Below are positions 14,140-23,924 of a stretch of 64,000 nucleotides of DNA, one piece after another; the stretch's first letter is position 1, and each line of letters begins with the position of its first letter. Below the pieces are notes generated by a model. The model had not been told where the DNA came from and searched no databases. It worked only from the letters and a program-made list of their open reading frames with translations. The stretch spans positions 1 through 64,000 of the forward strand of contig NZ_JAEEGB010000004.1 of assembly GCF_016316925.1 (NCBI RefSeq), in the 5' to 3' direction. The translations under genes were made by a program, and so were the position numbers. The DNA is from Clostridium aciditolerans. Its GTDB lineage: Bacteria; Bacillota; Clostridia; Clostridiales; Clostridiaceae.

Positions 14140-17100
14140 TTAGATTACATCAAAAAAGCTTACTTGATCACTTTCCGGAAGACCGTTTAAGCACCCAAAC
14201 TTTTTAAGCGATTCTATAGCGGAATTCCCGATTTTAGCACGTTTCTTTAGATCTTCTATAGAGCTAATAGGCTTTCCTTCTTGTTCTGCTTCTTGTACTG
14301 CGTTATATATGCCTTCTGCGGCTACATTTCCCATACCGGCTATACTGTTTATAGGTGGCCTTATGCCATCCTCCTCCATTAAGAAGTTTATGGCATGAGA
14401 TTTATATAAATCAATTGGCAAGAAATTAATGCCTCTTTCATACATTTCCAAAACCAGTTCTAGATCATCGAACATATCCTTATCCTTAGGTCCCGCTTGG
14501 TTACCCATAGCTTCAATTTCCTTCATCTTTTCCTTAACCTTTTCTTTGCCGAATATCATAAATTCTGCGTCAAAGGCTTTTGCTCTGATGGAGAAGTATG
14601 CTGAATAATAGGCCTTAGGTATATGAACCTTAAACCAAGCTATTCTGAATGCCATCATTACGTAGGCAGCAGCATGGGCCTTAGGGAACATGTATTTTAT
14701 CTTTTTACAGGAACCTATGTACCACTCTGGCACCTCGTGCTCCCTCATTAAAGCCTCATATTCCGGAAATTTTGGGTCTTTTAGTGCCTTTCCCTTACGC
14801 ACCAACTCCATTATCTTAAAGGCTGAATTTGGTGGCAGATTTTGTTTGATAAGATAAACCATGATATCATCTCTGGTACATACCGCTTCACTTATGCTGG
14901 TAACTATTTTTTGATCAATCAAGTCCTTAGCATTTCCAAGCCACACGTCAGTACCGTGGGAAAGTCCTGATATACATATTAAATCCATGAAGGTTTTTGG
15001 CATTGTATCTAAAAGCATTCCTCTTACGAACTTAGTACCAAACTCAGGAATACCAAAGGTCCCTACCTTGGAATTTATCTGCTCTGGCGTTACTCCTAAA
15101 GCTTCAGTTGATGAAAATATAGACATAGTAGCCTTATCATCCATTGGTATGGTTTGAGGATCCACTCCCGTTAAATCCTGCAGCATTCTTATTACTGTAG
15201 GATCGTCGTGGCCTAGTATATCTAGCTTCAATAAGTTCTGATCAATAGAGTGATAGTCAAAATGTGTTGTTATAATATCTGAATTTGGGTCATCAGCTGG
15301 ATGCTGTACAGGGCAGAATTCAAAAATTTCTCTTCCCTTAGGTACAACTATGATTCCACCAGGGTGCTGCCCTGAGGTTCTTTTTATACCTGTACATCCC
15401 TTTGATATTCTGAGGATTTCTGCCTTGTTTACTGAAATATTTTTTTCATCAAAATATTTTTTCACATATCCAAAGGCTGTTTTTTCTGCTATGGTACCTA
15501 TGGTTCCAGCCTTAAAGGTTGTGCCCTTTCCAAAGATGACCTCTGTGTATTTATGAGCCTTTGCCTGATACTCTCCTGAGAAGTTTAAGTCTATATCTGG
15601 CTCCTTATCTCCATTAAAGCCTAAGAAGGTTTCAAAAGGAATGTCTATGCCATCCTTAGCTAAGTTTTCTCCACAAACAGGGCATACCTTATCTGGCAAG
15701 TCAAAGCCAAGTTTAATTCCATAATCCTCAAAGTCTGAATACTTGCATTTTGGACACCTGTAATGTGGCGGCAGAGCGTTTACTTCCGTTATACCGGTCA
15801 TATATGCAACAACAGAGGAACCAACAGATCCTCTGGAACCTACCAGATAACCATCCTCATTTGATTTCCAAACCAGCTTCTGAGCTATAATATACATAAC
15901 GGAAAAACCATTTTTTATAATGGAATCCAGCTCTTTCTCAAGTCTTTTCTGAACAAGCTCTGGAAGTGGATCTCCATAAAGCTCATGAGCCTTTCCAAAA
16001 GTAATATCCTTAATAGTCTGCTCACAGCCATCTATGTGTGGTGTAGCTTTATCTGGTGAAATAGGGCTGATCTGCTCACACATGTCTGCTATCAAATTAG
16101 TATTTGTTACAACAACCTCATAGGCCTTTTCTGCTCCTAAATAGTCAAATTCCTTAAGCATCTCCTCAGTAGTTCTTAAATATAATGGAGCCTGATTATC
16201 TGCATCCTTAAAGCCCTGTCCTGCCTCCAGTATACGTCTGTATATCTCATCCTCAGGATCCATGAAATGAACGTCTCCTGTGGCAACTACAGGTTTATTT
16301 AATTTTTCTCCAAGAGCTACAATTTTTTTATTGATTTCCTTTAGATATTCTTTATTAGGCACTTGCTCTTGCCTTACTAAATAATCATTGTTTCCAAGAG
16401 GTTGGATTTCTAAGTAATCATATTCCTCAGCAATAGCTTCAATTTCCTCATCGGATTTTCCAAGAAGTATTGATTGATAAAGCTCACCTTCACTGCATGC
16501 ACTTCCAAGAATTAAGCCCTCAGAATATTTTTTTAACATGCTCTTTAATATACGAGGTTTTTTATAAAAATAATCTAAGTTAGAATAGGATACTAGTCTA
16601 TATAAATTCTTTAAGCCCTCATAATTCTTTGCGAATATTATTGCATGATAAGTTTTAAGCTTTTTATAGGCTTCCTTCTTTGCAACTTCATCAGAGCCGT
16701 ATATGTCTATATCTTCAAGAGTTTTTGCGCCTCTTTCCTTTAACTTTTCAAGCATTATCTTAAAGACCTTAACGGTAGTATCTACGTCATCTAAGGCTCT
16801 GTGGGCAACCTCCACCTTTATTCCAAGGTTTTTAGCGATTCTTCCTAATTTATAGGTTTTAAATTCAGGGAAGAGTTCCTGAGCTAAGGTCAAGGTATCC
16901 AAATATGTGAAGTCGAAGTCATAGCCTAAAACTTTGGCATTATGCTTTAAGAAGTTTACATCAAATCCAGCATTATGAGCAACCAAGACACTTCCCTCGA
17001 TAAACTCCAGCATTTTAGGAAATACCTTATCTACGGTTTCTGCATCCTTTACCATATCATTGGTTATATTTGTAACCTCTACAACTCTTGGTGGAATAGG

Positions 17101-18522
17101 CTTTTCAGGATTTACAAAGCAGCTAAATTGGTCTATTACCTTTCCATCCTTAAATTTCATGATTCCTATTTCAGTAATTTTTTCTGTTACTGGCGAAAAA
17201 CCTGTAGTTTCCAAATCCAGTACGCAATAGGTGGTATCGATGCTCTGTCCCTTAGTGTTTGTTACAGAAGGTTTTTTATCTGGTGCCAAATAGGCCTCTA
17301 CTCCATATAAAACCTTCATGTCAGGATTATCTCTTCCTAGGAGCTTATGTGCATCAGGGAATGACTGCACCACTCCATGATCTGTTATGGCAATGGATTT
17401 CATGCCCCAGCTCATGGCTCTCTTAATCAAATCAGAGGCACCTGTCATGGCATCCATCTGACTCATTTGTGTATGCATATGCAGTTCTACCCTCTTAACT
17501 TCAGCATTATCCTGCCTCTTAGTCTTCTTTATACCTTCTGTTTCTATTATAATATTAGCGATCATCTCAACTTCACCAGAAAACTGGCTATAACCTGCAT
17601 TTCCAGCAACCCTAACACCCTTAGCCTTTTTAAGCCTAGATGTTACCTCACCCTCTTCACCAGGCTTTAAGAAAGACTTACAGGTCATGGAGCTTGATCC
17701 GTCATATAAGTCAAAGGAAACTAATGTTTTTCCGCTTCTTAATTCCTTTGCCTCCATATTGGATATTTCACCCTCTAAAACTATCCTACCTTCATCCGGT
17801 GTAATGTCAGTAATTTTTATTATTGGCTCCCTAATCTTAGAGCTTCTGCCTAATATCAAGAATGGATCGTCTTTTTTATCAGCAGTTTCTGACTTTCCTT
17901 CTTGTTTCTTTTCTGATTTCCATACTTGTTTCTTTTCTGCTGCTTCCTTAGGCGGTTTAGGGGTATTACTGCTTGGGGCGGCCTTAACTTCTTTTTGAGT
18001 AATCAGCAGTTCCTTTGCAAATGTTTCATCTTGCATTCTTATAAATTCTTCACAGCTTACATTATCAACAAAATTTATTTTATATGTTGTGCCGTACAAG
18101 TTTTTTATGGCATCATGAATTTTTTTATCATAGCCCATGGATTTTAAAAAGTCTGATGCTGACATATCAAAATTAAAATTTATGGTATTTTCAACCACTT
18201 CATATTTACTATTATTTAGTACTGCTTTTAAGGCAGGGTAGCTATCTGCCACGAAGAGTATAATATTTTTTAGTTCCTCTTCTATGGGTTTTTTATCCGT
18301 TCCCTCAACATACTTTACAGCGATTTTAGAATCTTTTAATGCAAATCTTTCTTTTATAAACTTATTAAGCTCTTCAAATTCTCTTATTTCAATATATTTA
18401 TCTGAGCTGATTTTCATTTCCAGGGTCTTAGTTTTTTTACTTAAGACTACAGATTCTACAATAGCGGTAGTTATGTTACCTCCTGCCTCATAATCACTAA
18501 AAATTTCATTTATTCTTTTCAT
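14140..18522 (-). CDS. polC: DNA polymerase III alpha subunit, Gram-positive PolC type
   Basis: PolC is the main replicative polymerase with built-in proofreading. The 1460 residues show an N-terminal domain, an OB domain near 230-330, a PHP domain starting RVELHMHTQMSQMDAM, and a DEDD exonuclease inserted in it (VLDLETTGFS, VAHNAGFDVNFL, HRALDDVDTT). The polymerase core with the PDIDLNFSGEYQ active-site region and a zinc-binding CPKCKYSD...CPVCG pair follow. Length is normal for PolC. It is a single gene facing the rnf operon, with a weak RBS (GGGAAGG). Confidence 0.98.
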   Translation of the reverse strand: MKRINEIFSDYEAGGNITTAIVESVVLSKKTKTLEMKISSDKYIEIREFEELNKFIKERFALKDSKIAVKYVEGTDKKPIEEELKNIILFVADSYPALKAVLNNSKYEVVENTINFNFDMSASDFLKSMGYDKKIHDAIKNLYGTTYKINFVDNVSCEEFIRMQDETFAKELLITQKEVKAAPSSNTPKPPKEAAEKKQVWKSEKKQEGKSETADKKDDPFLILGRSSKIREPIIKITDITPDEGRIVLEGEISNMEAKELRSGKTLVSFDLYDGSSSMTCKSFLKPGEEGEVTSRLKKAKGVRVAGNAGYSQFSGEVEMIANIIIETEGIKKTKRQDNAEVKRVELHMHTQMSQMDAMTGASDLIKRAMSWGMKSIAITDHGVVQSFPDAHKLLGRDNPDMKVLYGVEAYLAPDKKPSVTNTKGQSIDTTYCVLDLETTGFSPVTEKITEIGIMKFKDGKVIDQFSCFVNPEKPIPPRVVEVTNITNDMVKDAETVDKVFPKMLEFIEGSVLVAHNAGFDVNFLKHNAKVLGYDFDFTYLDTLTLAQELFPEFKTYKLGRIAKNLGIKVEVAHRALDDVDTTVKVFKIMLEKLKERGAKTLEDIDIYGSDEVAKKEAYKKLKTYHAIIFAKNYEGLKNLYRLVSYSNLDYFYKKPRILKSMLKKYSEGLILGSACSEGELYQSILLGKSDEEIEAIAEEYDYLEIQPLGNNDYLVRQEQVPNKEYLKEINKKIVALGEKLNKPVVATGDVHFMDPEDEIYRRILEAGQGFKDADNQAPLYLRTTEEMLKEFDYLGAEKAYEVVVTNTNLIADMCEQISPISPDKATPHIDGCEQTIKDITFGKAHELYGDPLPELVQKRLEKELDSIIKNGFSVMYIIAQKLVWKSNEDGYLVGSRGSVGSSVVAYMTGITEVNALPPHYRCPKCKYSDFEDYGIKLGFDLPDKVCPVCGENLAKDGIDIPFETFLGFNGDKEPDIDLNFSGEYQAKAHKYTEVIFGKGTTFKAGTIGTIAEKTAFGYVKKYFDEKNISVNKAEILRISKGCTGIKRTSGQHPGGIIVVPKGREIFEFCPVQHPADDPNSDIITTHFDYHSIDQNLLKLDILGHDDPTVIRMLQDLTGVDPQTIPMDDKATMSIFSSTEALGVTPEQINSKVGTFGIPEFGTKFVRGMLLDTMPKTFMDLICISGLSHGTDVWLGNAKDLIDQKIVTSISEAVCTRDDIMVYLIKQNLPPNSAFKIMELVRKGKALKDPKFPEYEALMREHEVPEWYIGSCKKIKYMFPKAHAAAYVMMAFRIAWFKVHIPKAYYSAYFSIRAKAFDAEFMIFGKEKVKEKMKEIEAMGNQAGPKDKDMFDDLELVLEMYERGINFLPIDLYKSHAINFLMEEDGIRPPINSIAGMGNVAAEGIYNAVQEAEQEGKPISSIEDLKKRAKIGNSAIESLKKFGCLNGLPESDQVSFFDVI

Positions 18523-18563
18523 CTGTTCTTTAACCTTCCCTCAAAAATTTTTAGTATGTTACT

Positions 18564-18593
18564 ATTATATAAGATAGACTTATGCTTTGTCAT
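18564..18593 (-). promoter_or_regulatory. polC: Probable promoter of polC
   Basis: On the minus strand there is ATGACA, an 18-nt spacer and TATAAT, about 40 nt before the start codon. Confidence 0.55.
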
Positions 18594-18726
18594 GTAGGAA
18601 AAATAGGCATACAAGCACTCATTTATAAAAAGTGACTTTATCTTATCATGGTTTTTTCTTTTATTTCATTAGTATTAATGCATCTGTGTTAGAGGAAATA
18701 CAGATTTATTTGAGGACATAGACATG

Positions 18727-18764
18727 AAAAAGGCTCTTTGGATTATTCATCCAAAGAGCCTTTA
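18727..18764 (-). terminator. Terminator of the tRNA-Leu(CAA) gene
   Basis: AAAGGCTCTTTGGAT and ATCCAAAGAGCCTTTTT on the minus strand form a perfect stem with a T tail, 15 nt after the tRNA 3' end. Confidence 0.85.
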
Positions 18765-18779
18765 AGCATTGATATAACT

Positions 18780-18866
18780 TGGTGCCGGAGGCGGGAGTCG
18801 AACCCGCACGGGTGTTACCCCGACGGATTTTGAGTCCGTTGCGTCTGCCAATTCCACCACTTCGGC
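18780..18866 (-). tRNA. tRNA-Leu (anticodon CAA)
   Basis: The 87-nt minus-strand gene has an acceptor stem GCCGAAG/CTCCGGC, a long variable arm (class II), a T-arm GTTCGACTC, and an encoded CCA. The anticodon stem ACGGA/TCCGT encloses CTCAAAA, giving CAA, which reads UUG. It is flanked by its own promoter and terminator. Confidence 0.96.
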
Positions 18867-18879
18867 AAGTGACAAAGTA

Positions 18880-18908
18880 ATAATATCACATATAATAAAT
18901 ATAGTCAA
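18880..18908 (-). promoter_or_regulatory. Promoter of tRNA-Leu(CAA)
   Basis: On the minus strand, TTGACT, 17 nt and TATTAT end 13 nt before the mature tRNA. Confidence 0.75.
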
Positions 18909-19111
18909 TAGATGTTTAAGATTATATATAAATAATTAAAGATTCTGCTTCAATTGTCAAAATGTTATGTATATAGTTTTGATTTCAATTTTTGTATAAA
19001 ATCTATTGTGATAGTAGTTTTTATTTGTTAAAATATAATTGTTGAAAAAATGTATTTTTTTATGCGTTTGTGGGAACAAAAAAGTCCCTGTGGGTTAAAA
19101 ATAGCACTATT

Positions 19112-19135
19112 AGAACATAAGTATAACTATGTTCT
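19112..19135. promoter_or_regulatory. 8-bp perfect inverted repeat, possible operator
   Basis: AGAACATA and TATGTTCT are separated by 8 nt, 40 nt upstream of the NifU-like gene's start. There is no T run, so it is not a terminator. It may be a repressor site or a 5'-UTR hairpin. Confidence 0.45.
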
Positions 19136-19175
19136 ATATAAATAATAATTATATATGTAGGAAGGAGAATAAAAA

Positions 19176-19868
19176 ATGATTTATTCAACAGAAGTTGACA
19201 GAATGTGTTGTGTAACTAAAGGACCAAATCATGGAGCAGCTCCAATTCCACAAGAGGGAAAATGGGTACAAGCTAAAGAGGTAAAAGACATATCAGGTTT
19301 AACGCATGGTGTAGGTTGGTGTGCTCCACAGCAAGGTGCTTGCAAACTTACTTTAAATGTTAAAGATGGTATAATTGAAGAAGCTTTAGTTGAAACAATA
19401 GGATGTTCAGGAATGACTCACTCTGCTGCTATGGCATCAGAAATACTTCCAGGAAAAACTATACTTGAAGCGTTAAACACAGATTTAGTTTGTGATGCTA
19501 TAAATACAGCTATGAGAGAATTATTTTTACAAATAGTATATGGAAGAAGTCAAACTGCTTTCTCAGAAGGTGGACTACCAATAGGAGCAGGACTTGAAGA
19601 CTTAGGAAAAGGATTAAGAAGCCAAGTTGGTACTATGTACGGAACAAAGGCTAAAGGAACAAGATACTTAGAAATGGCTGAAGGATATGTTACAAAGGTA
19701 GCTTTAGATGCAGATAATGAGGTTATAGGATATAAATTTGTTCACCTTGGAAAAATGATGGAGTTTATAGGAAAAGGAATGGATGCGAGCGTTGCTATGG
19801 AAAAAGCTACTGGTCAATATGGTAGATTTGATGAAGCTGTAAAAGTTATCGATCCAAGACATGAATAA
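19176..19868 (+). CDS. NifU-like iron-sulfur scaffold protein (partner of GGGtGRT protein)
   Basis: The 230-residue protein belongs to the clostridial NifU/IscU-like family that occurs next to GGGtGRT proteins. Conserved Cys sit in HGVGWCAPQQGACKLTL and ETIGCSGMTHSAAMAS, positions comparable to IscU cluster ligands. The N-terminus has a further MCCVTKG pair. AGGAAGGAG precedes the ATG. Strong start context and codon use suggest high expression. The molecular role is not established; cluster or metal handling with the next gene is an inference. Confidence 0.85.
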   Translation: MIYSTEVDRMCCVTKGPNHGAAPIPQEGKWVQAKEVKDISGLTHGVGWCAPQQGACKLTLNVKDGIIEEALVETIGCSGMTHSAAMASEILPGKTILEALNTDLVCDAINTAMRELFLQIVYGRSQTAFSEGGLPIGAGLEDLGKGLRSQVGTMYGTKAKGTRYLEMAEGYVTKVALDADNEVIGYKFVHLGKMMEFIGKGMDASVAMEKATGQYGRFDEAVKVIDPRHE

Positions 19869-19888
19869 TATATAAGGAGGACACGAAA

Positions 19889-20890
19889 ATGGCATTATTT
19901 GAAAGTTATGAAAGAAGAATTAATCAAATCACACCAGTGCTCGAAAAGTATGGTATGAAGACTTTAGAAGACGCTAAAGCTGTATGTGATGAAAAAGGAA
20001 TAGATGTTTATAACATAGTTAAATCAACTCAGCCAATATGCTTTGAAAATGCTTGCTGGGCTTATATAGTAGGTGCTGCAATAGCTATAAAAAAAGGATG
20101 CGTAAAAGCTGCTGAAGCTGCTGAAGCTTTAGGAGAAGGGTTACAATCTTTCTGCATCCCAGGATCAGTTGCTGATGACAGAAAAGTTGGTTTTGGACAC
20201 GGAAACTTAGCGGCTATGCTTTTAAGAGAAGAAACTAAATGCTTTGCATTCTTAGCAGGACACGAATCATTTGCAGCTGCTGAAGGTGCTATAAAAATAG
20301 CTGAAAAAGCTAACAGAGTTAGAAAAGAGCCATTAAGAGTTATATTAAATGGTCTTGGAAAAGATGCTGCTTATATAATCTCAAGAATAAATGGATTTAC
20401 ATATGTTCAAACTAAATTCGATTATTATACAGGTAAGTTAGAAATAGTTAAAGAAAAGGCTTACTCAAATGGACCAAGAGCTAAGGTTAAGTGTTATGGA
20501 TCGGATGATGTTAGAGAGGGTGTTGCTATAATGCACCATGAAGGAGTTGACGTATCAATAACTGGTAACTCAACTAACCCTACAAGATTCCAACACCCAG
20601 TTGCAGGAACATATAAAAAAGAATGTGTTGAAATGGGCAAGAAATACTTCTCCGTTGCATCTGGTGGCGGTACTGGAAGAACTCTTCACCCAGACAACAT
20701 GGCAGCAGGTCCAGCTTCTTATGGTATGACAGATACTATGGGAAGAATGCACTCAGATGCTCAGTTCGCTGGTTCTTCATCAGTTCCAGCTCACGTTGAA
20801 ATGATGGGACTAATCGGAATGGGGAATAACCCTATGGTAGGTGCTTCCGTTGCAGTAGCTGTTGCTATTGAAGAAGCAATGAGAAAATAG
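19889..20890 (+). CDS. GGGtGRT family protein
   Basis: The 333-residue protein is named for its SVASGGGTGRTLHPDNM motif at about 255-271. It also has conserved Cys (AVCDE, PICFENACWAY) and a Gly-rich end (GLIGMGNNPMVGASVAVAVA). Members are abundant in strict anaerobes and always follow a NifU-like gene, here 20 nt upstream, so they form a two-gene operon. No biochemical function is known to me. The RBS is AAGGAGG. Confidence 0.88.
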   Translation: MALFESYERRINQITPVLEKYGMKTLEDAKAVCDEKGIDVYNIVKSTQPICFENACWAYIVGAAIAIKKGCVKAAEAAEALGEGLQSFCIPGSVADDRKVGFGHGNLAAMLLREETKCFAFLAGHESFAAAEGAIKIAEKANRVRKEPLRVILNGLGKDAAYIISRINGFTYVQTKFDYYTGKLEIVKEKAYSNGPRAKVKCYGSDDVREGVAIMHHEGVDVSITGNSTNPTRFQHPVAGTYKKECVEMGKKYFSVASGGGTGRTLHPDNMAAGPASYGMTDTMGRMHSDAQFAGSSSVPAHVEMMGLIGMGNNPMVGASVAVAVAIEEAMRK

Positions 20891-20923
20891 TAAAAAATTC
20901 ATAGTAAAAACCTTGTTAAAATG

Positions 20924-20952
20924 CCTCTATGTCAATCATAGAGGTATAAATT
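20924..20952 (+). terminator. Terminator of the NifU-like/GGGtGRT operon
   Basis: CCTCTATG and CATAGAGG form the stem around a 5-nt loop, followed by TATAAATTTTC. Confidence 0.7.
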
Positions 20953-21095
20953 TTCAAAATTAAAAAAATTCTAAAAATTTTCTATTTCTATAGTGACATT
21001 TCAATATAAACATATTATAATAGTAGAAATATAAGATTTGAATAGCTTAATGCTATACAAACTGCAAATAAAAATAGGAAAAGGGAGTGGTTTGT

Positions 21096-21230
21096 ATGAA
21101 GGAAATGCCAAAGGATGTGAACTTTGTAGGCGACAAAAAAAGTGATGACAGCAAAAAGGTAAAAACTAAAAAGAAGGAATCATGTAGATTTTTGTTTGAT
21201 ATGATAGGTAGAATCCTTCCACGAGGTTAA
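21096..21230 (+). CDS. Small Lys-rich protein of unknown function (44 aa)
   Basis: AAAAGGGAG precedes the ATG. The 44 residues are MKEMPKDVNFVGDKKSDDSK, a Lys-rich run, then ESCRFLFDMIGRILPRG. The polar N-terminal half and an amphipathic C-terminal helix with one Cys suggest a peripheral or regulatory peptide, but nothing specific is recognised. It is a single gene between two terminators. Confidence 0.6.
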   Translation: MKEMPKDVNFVGDKKSDDSKKVKTKKKESCRFLFDMIGRILPRG

Positions 21231-21247
21231 TAATTTTTGAATATACC

Positions 21248-21283
21248 AGCAGCAGATTTAATAAAATTTTGCTGCTTTTTTTT
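21248..21283 (+). terminator. Intrinsic terminator
   Basis: AGCAGCA and TGCTGCT form the stem, followed by T8. Confidence 0.85.
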
Positions 21284-21460
21284 ATACAATGATAACAAAA
21301 AAAGTGATTACAAACAGGTGAAAACGATATATAATGATATATGCAGGTATTAATACAAAATTCATGAAAGTTTAAAAGATATAAATTAAGTTTCAAACAA
21401 ATTATGAAAAATTTTTATTAATTATATATAATCTAAAGCATTAGATAGGTGGGAGAATAT

Positions 21461-22378
21461 ATGGAAAAGTTATTAGATACCTTAATTGAAAATAATAAAG
21501 TTTATACGAAAAATGGAAAAGTAGCGTCCTATATACCAGAATTAGCTAAGGCTAAATCAGAAGCATTAGGAATATGTATAACTACTTTAGATGGAGAAGA
21601 GTATTGTTCTGGAGAATGCGACGAGAAGTTTACAATTCAAAGTATTTCCAAAGTCATAACTCTAATGTTAGCTATTTTAGATAATGGGAAAGAAAATGTG
21701 TTTAAAAAAGTTGGAATGGAGCCAACTGCAGATGCATTTAATTCTATAATAAATCTAGAAACGAAGAGTCCACAGAGACCTTTAAATCCTATGATAAATT
21801 CAGGAGCTATTGCAACGGTTTCTTTAATTGCAGGCGGGGATGGAGACAAGATTTTTGAAAGAATTTTAAAGTTCACTAGAAAAATAACAGGAAATCCAGA
21901 TATAAATATCAATGAAGATGTATATAAATCAGAGAAAAATACAGGACATAGAAATAGAGCCTTGGCTTATTTTATGAAGAGTACTGGAGTAATAGAGGGA
22001 GAGGTAGAAGAAGTATTAGATGTATATTTTAAGCAGTGTGCTATAGAAGGAACTTGTAAGGATATAGCAAGAGTGGGAGCTGTCTTAGCTAATAATGGAG
22101 TTTTACCTTGGAATGGTGAAAGGGTAGTACCAGCCTATGTGGCTAGAATTGTTAAAACAATAATGGTTACATGTGGAATGTATGATGCATCAGGAGATAC
22201 TGCAGTAAAGATAGGAATACCATGTAAAAGTGGGGTAGGCGGAGGTATACTTGCAGCAGTTCCAATGAGAATGGGAATTGGAGTATTTGGACCAGCACTT
22301 GATATTAAAGGTAACAGTATTGCAGGAGTAAAAATTCTAGAAGAGTTATCAAAAGAATTAGATTTAAGCATATTTTAG
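21461..22378 (+). CDS. glsA: Glutaminase
   Basis: This serine-dependent glutaminase hydrolyses glutamine to glutamate and ammonia. The 305 residues contain the catalytic SISK motif (Ser-x-x-Lys, within IQSISKVITL), NPMINSGAIA, the RNRALAYFMKSTGV block, and the late KSGVGGGILAAVP segment. AGGTGGGAG precedes ATG 21461; the GTG at 21449 lies inside that RBS and is rejected. It is a single gene followed by a hairpin-rich spacer. Confidence 0.95.
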   Translation: MEKLLDTLIENNKVYTKNGKVASYIPELAKAKSEALGICITTLDGEEYCSGECDEKFTIQSISKVITLMLAILDNGKENVFKKVGMEPTADAFNSIINLETKSPQRPLNPMINSGAIATVSLIAGGDGDKIFERILKFTRKITGNPDININEDVYKSEKNTGHRNRALAYFMKSTGVIEGEVEEVLDVYFKQCAIEGTCKDIARVGAVLANNGVLPWNGERVVPAYVARIVKTIMVTCGMYDASGDTAVKIGIPCKSGVGGGILAAVPMRMGIGVFGPALDIKGNSIAGVKILEELSKELDLSIF

Positions 22379-22414
22379 TTAAAGTTTATTTTAGACAGGC
22401 TATAAGACATAATC

Positions 22415-22570
22415 AAATAAATAATAGACGAAATATGCTTCGAATCTTTGGTCTCTTATTTATTTTCATATGCCTAAGATATTTGCAAAAGATTATATCT
22501 GAAATAATTATTTAATAGACGTATTCTGTTAATAGCTATTAAATATATATCAGATATAATCTTTTTTACT
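22415..22570 (+). terminator. Two long tandem hairpins after glsA
   Basis: First hairpin: AAATAAATAATAGAC at 22415-22429 pairs with GTCTCTTATTTATTT at 22451-22465. Second: AAAAGATTATATCTGA at 22487-22502 pairs with TCAGATATAATCTTTT at 22550-22565 and encloses a nested ATTTAATAG/CTATTAAAT stem, ending in T6. The second looks like a terminator; the pair is larger than usual. The remaining spacer to aroC shows nothing further. Confidence 0.65.
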
Positions 22571-22746
22571 TTCGTATAATTCATATAATGTTTACTAGTA
22601 TTTCTATTGATATATCATATGAAAAAGGGTATAGTTTATTTAAATTTTTACAAGGAGATTTTTCTAATTTATAATAGTAAAAGAAAATAATAGTGTGTCA
22701 TACACTTGTATTTTTAAAATTTAAATTATGAAAGGTGAGCTAAAAT

Positions 22747-23892
22747 ATGCTTAGATTCTTAGATGCTGGCGAATCCCATGGAAAGGCATTAATTGCAATA
22801 GTAGAAGGTATACCATCTAATTTTAATATAGATATGGATTTTATAAATAATGAGCTGAAAAGAAGACAGAAAGGATATGGCCGTGGAGATCGGATGAAAA
22901 TTGAACAAGATAGGGTTGAGCTTTGGTCCGGTGTTAGGGGAATAAAAACGACGGGAAATCCTATTACCATGGTAATATTTAATAAGGATTATGAAAATTG
23001 GAAAGAATTAATGGGTAGAGAGCCAAAAGATGAGGAAAAGATTAAGATAGCGCGTCCAGGTCACGGGGATATGGTTGGGTTCTTTAAGTATAGTACAGGA
23101 GACATTAGAGATGTAATAGAAAGAACTTCAGCTAGAGAGACTGCCATAAGAACCGCTGTAGGTGCTTTGTGCAGAAATATATTAAAAGAGCTAGATATAG
23201 AGATAAGAAGCAAAGTTAATAGCATTGGTAATATTTTGGATGATACAGTAGACCTATATGACGATAAAATATTTAAAAAAATCCAGAGTAGTTCAATAAG
23301 ATGTTATAATAGTATAGTTGAAGAAAAGATAATAGAAAAAATAGATATGTGTAAAGAGCAGGGAGATACTATAGGAGGGTGTATTTTTATTTCTGTAAAA
23401 GGCATGCCGATTGGTATAGGAAGCTATACTCAATGGGATAGAAAACTCGATGCAAACTTAAGTAGAGCCTTGATGTCGGTACAAGGAATAAAGGCAATTG
23501 AATTTGGCAATGGGCTTGATTTAAGTAAGCTAGGAAGTAGCTTTAACGATCCTATATATTATGTAGATGAAAAAATAATAAGAACTTCGAATAATTGTGG
23601 AGGAATAGAAGCAGGAGTCTCTAATGGAGAAAATATAGATATGAAGGTCTATATGAAACCTATCCCCACAGTGAAAAAGAGTTTAGATTCTATAGATTTA
23701 GTTAATAGAACAAATGTAGTAAATAGATATGAAAGATCTGATGTATGTGGAGTTATTCCAGCTTCAGTAGTATTGGAAAATGTTTGTGCCTTTGAGATAT
23801 TGAAAGAGATTATGAGTAAGTTTCCCTGTGATAGCTTTCAAGAACTAAAACAATATGTTGTAGAATACAGACGAGAAGTATATGAGAGATAA
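22747..23892 (+). CDS. aroC: Chorismate synthase
   Basis: This is the last shikimate-pathway enzyme; it converts EPSP to chorismate with reduced FMN. The 381-residue protein has the DAGESHGKALIAIVEGIP N-terminal signature, KRRQKGYGRGDRMKIE, RPGHGDMVGFFKYS, and the RTSARETAIRTAVGAL signature. AAAGGTGAG precedes the ATG. It is isolated from other aro genes and sits 33 nt ahead of polA. Confidence 0.96.
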   Translation: MLRFLDAGESHGKALIAIVEGIPSNFNIDMDFINNELKRRQKGYGRGDRMKIEQDRVELWSGVRGIKTTGNPITMVIFNKDYENWKELMGREPKDEEKIKIARPGHGDMVGFFKYSTGDIRDVIERTSARETAIRTAVGALCRNILKELDIEIRSKVNSIGNILDDTVDLYDDKIFKKIQSSSIRCYNSIVEEKIIEKIDMCKEQGDTIGGCIFISVKGMPIGIGSYTQWDRKLDANLSRALMSVQGIKAIEFGNGLDLSKLGSSFNDPIYYVDEKIIRTSNNCGGIEAGVSNGENIDMKVYMKPIPTVKKSLDSIDLVNRTNVVNRYERSDVCGVIPASVVLENVCAFEILKEIMSKFPCDSFQELKQYVVEYRREVYER

Positions 23893-23924
23893 GGATATAT
23901 AAACTATAATGGAGGTAATTTTAC

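Noticed and set aside
16975-18493. Several plus-strand frames inside polC (16975, 17377, 17687, 17926, 18284)
   Set aside because: All are antisense to continuous PolC domains and have no supporting start signals or recognisable protein features.
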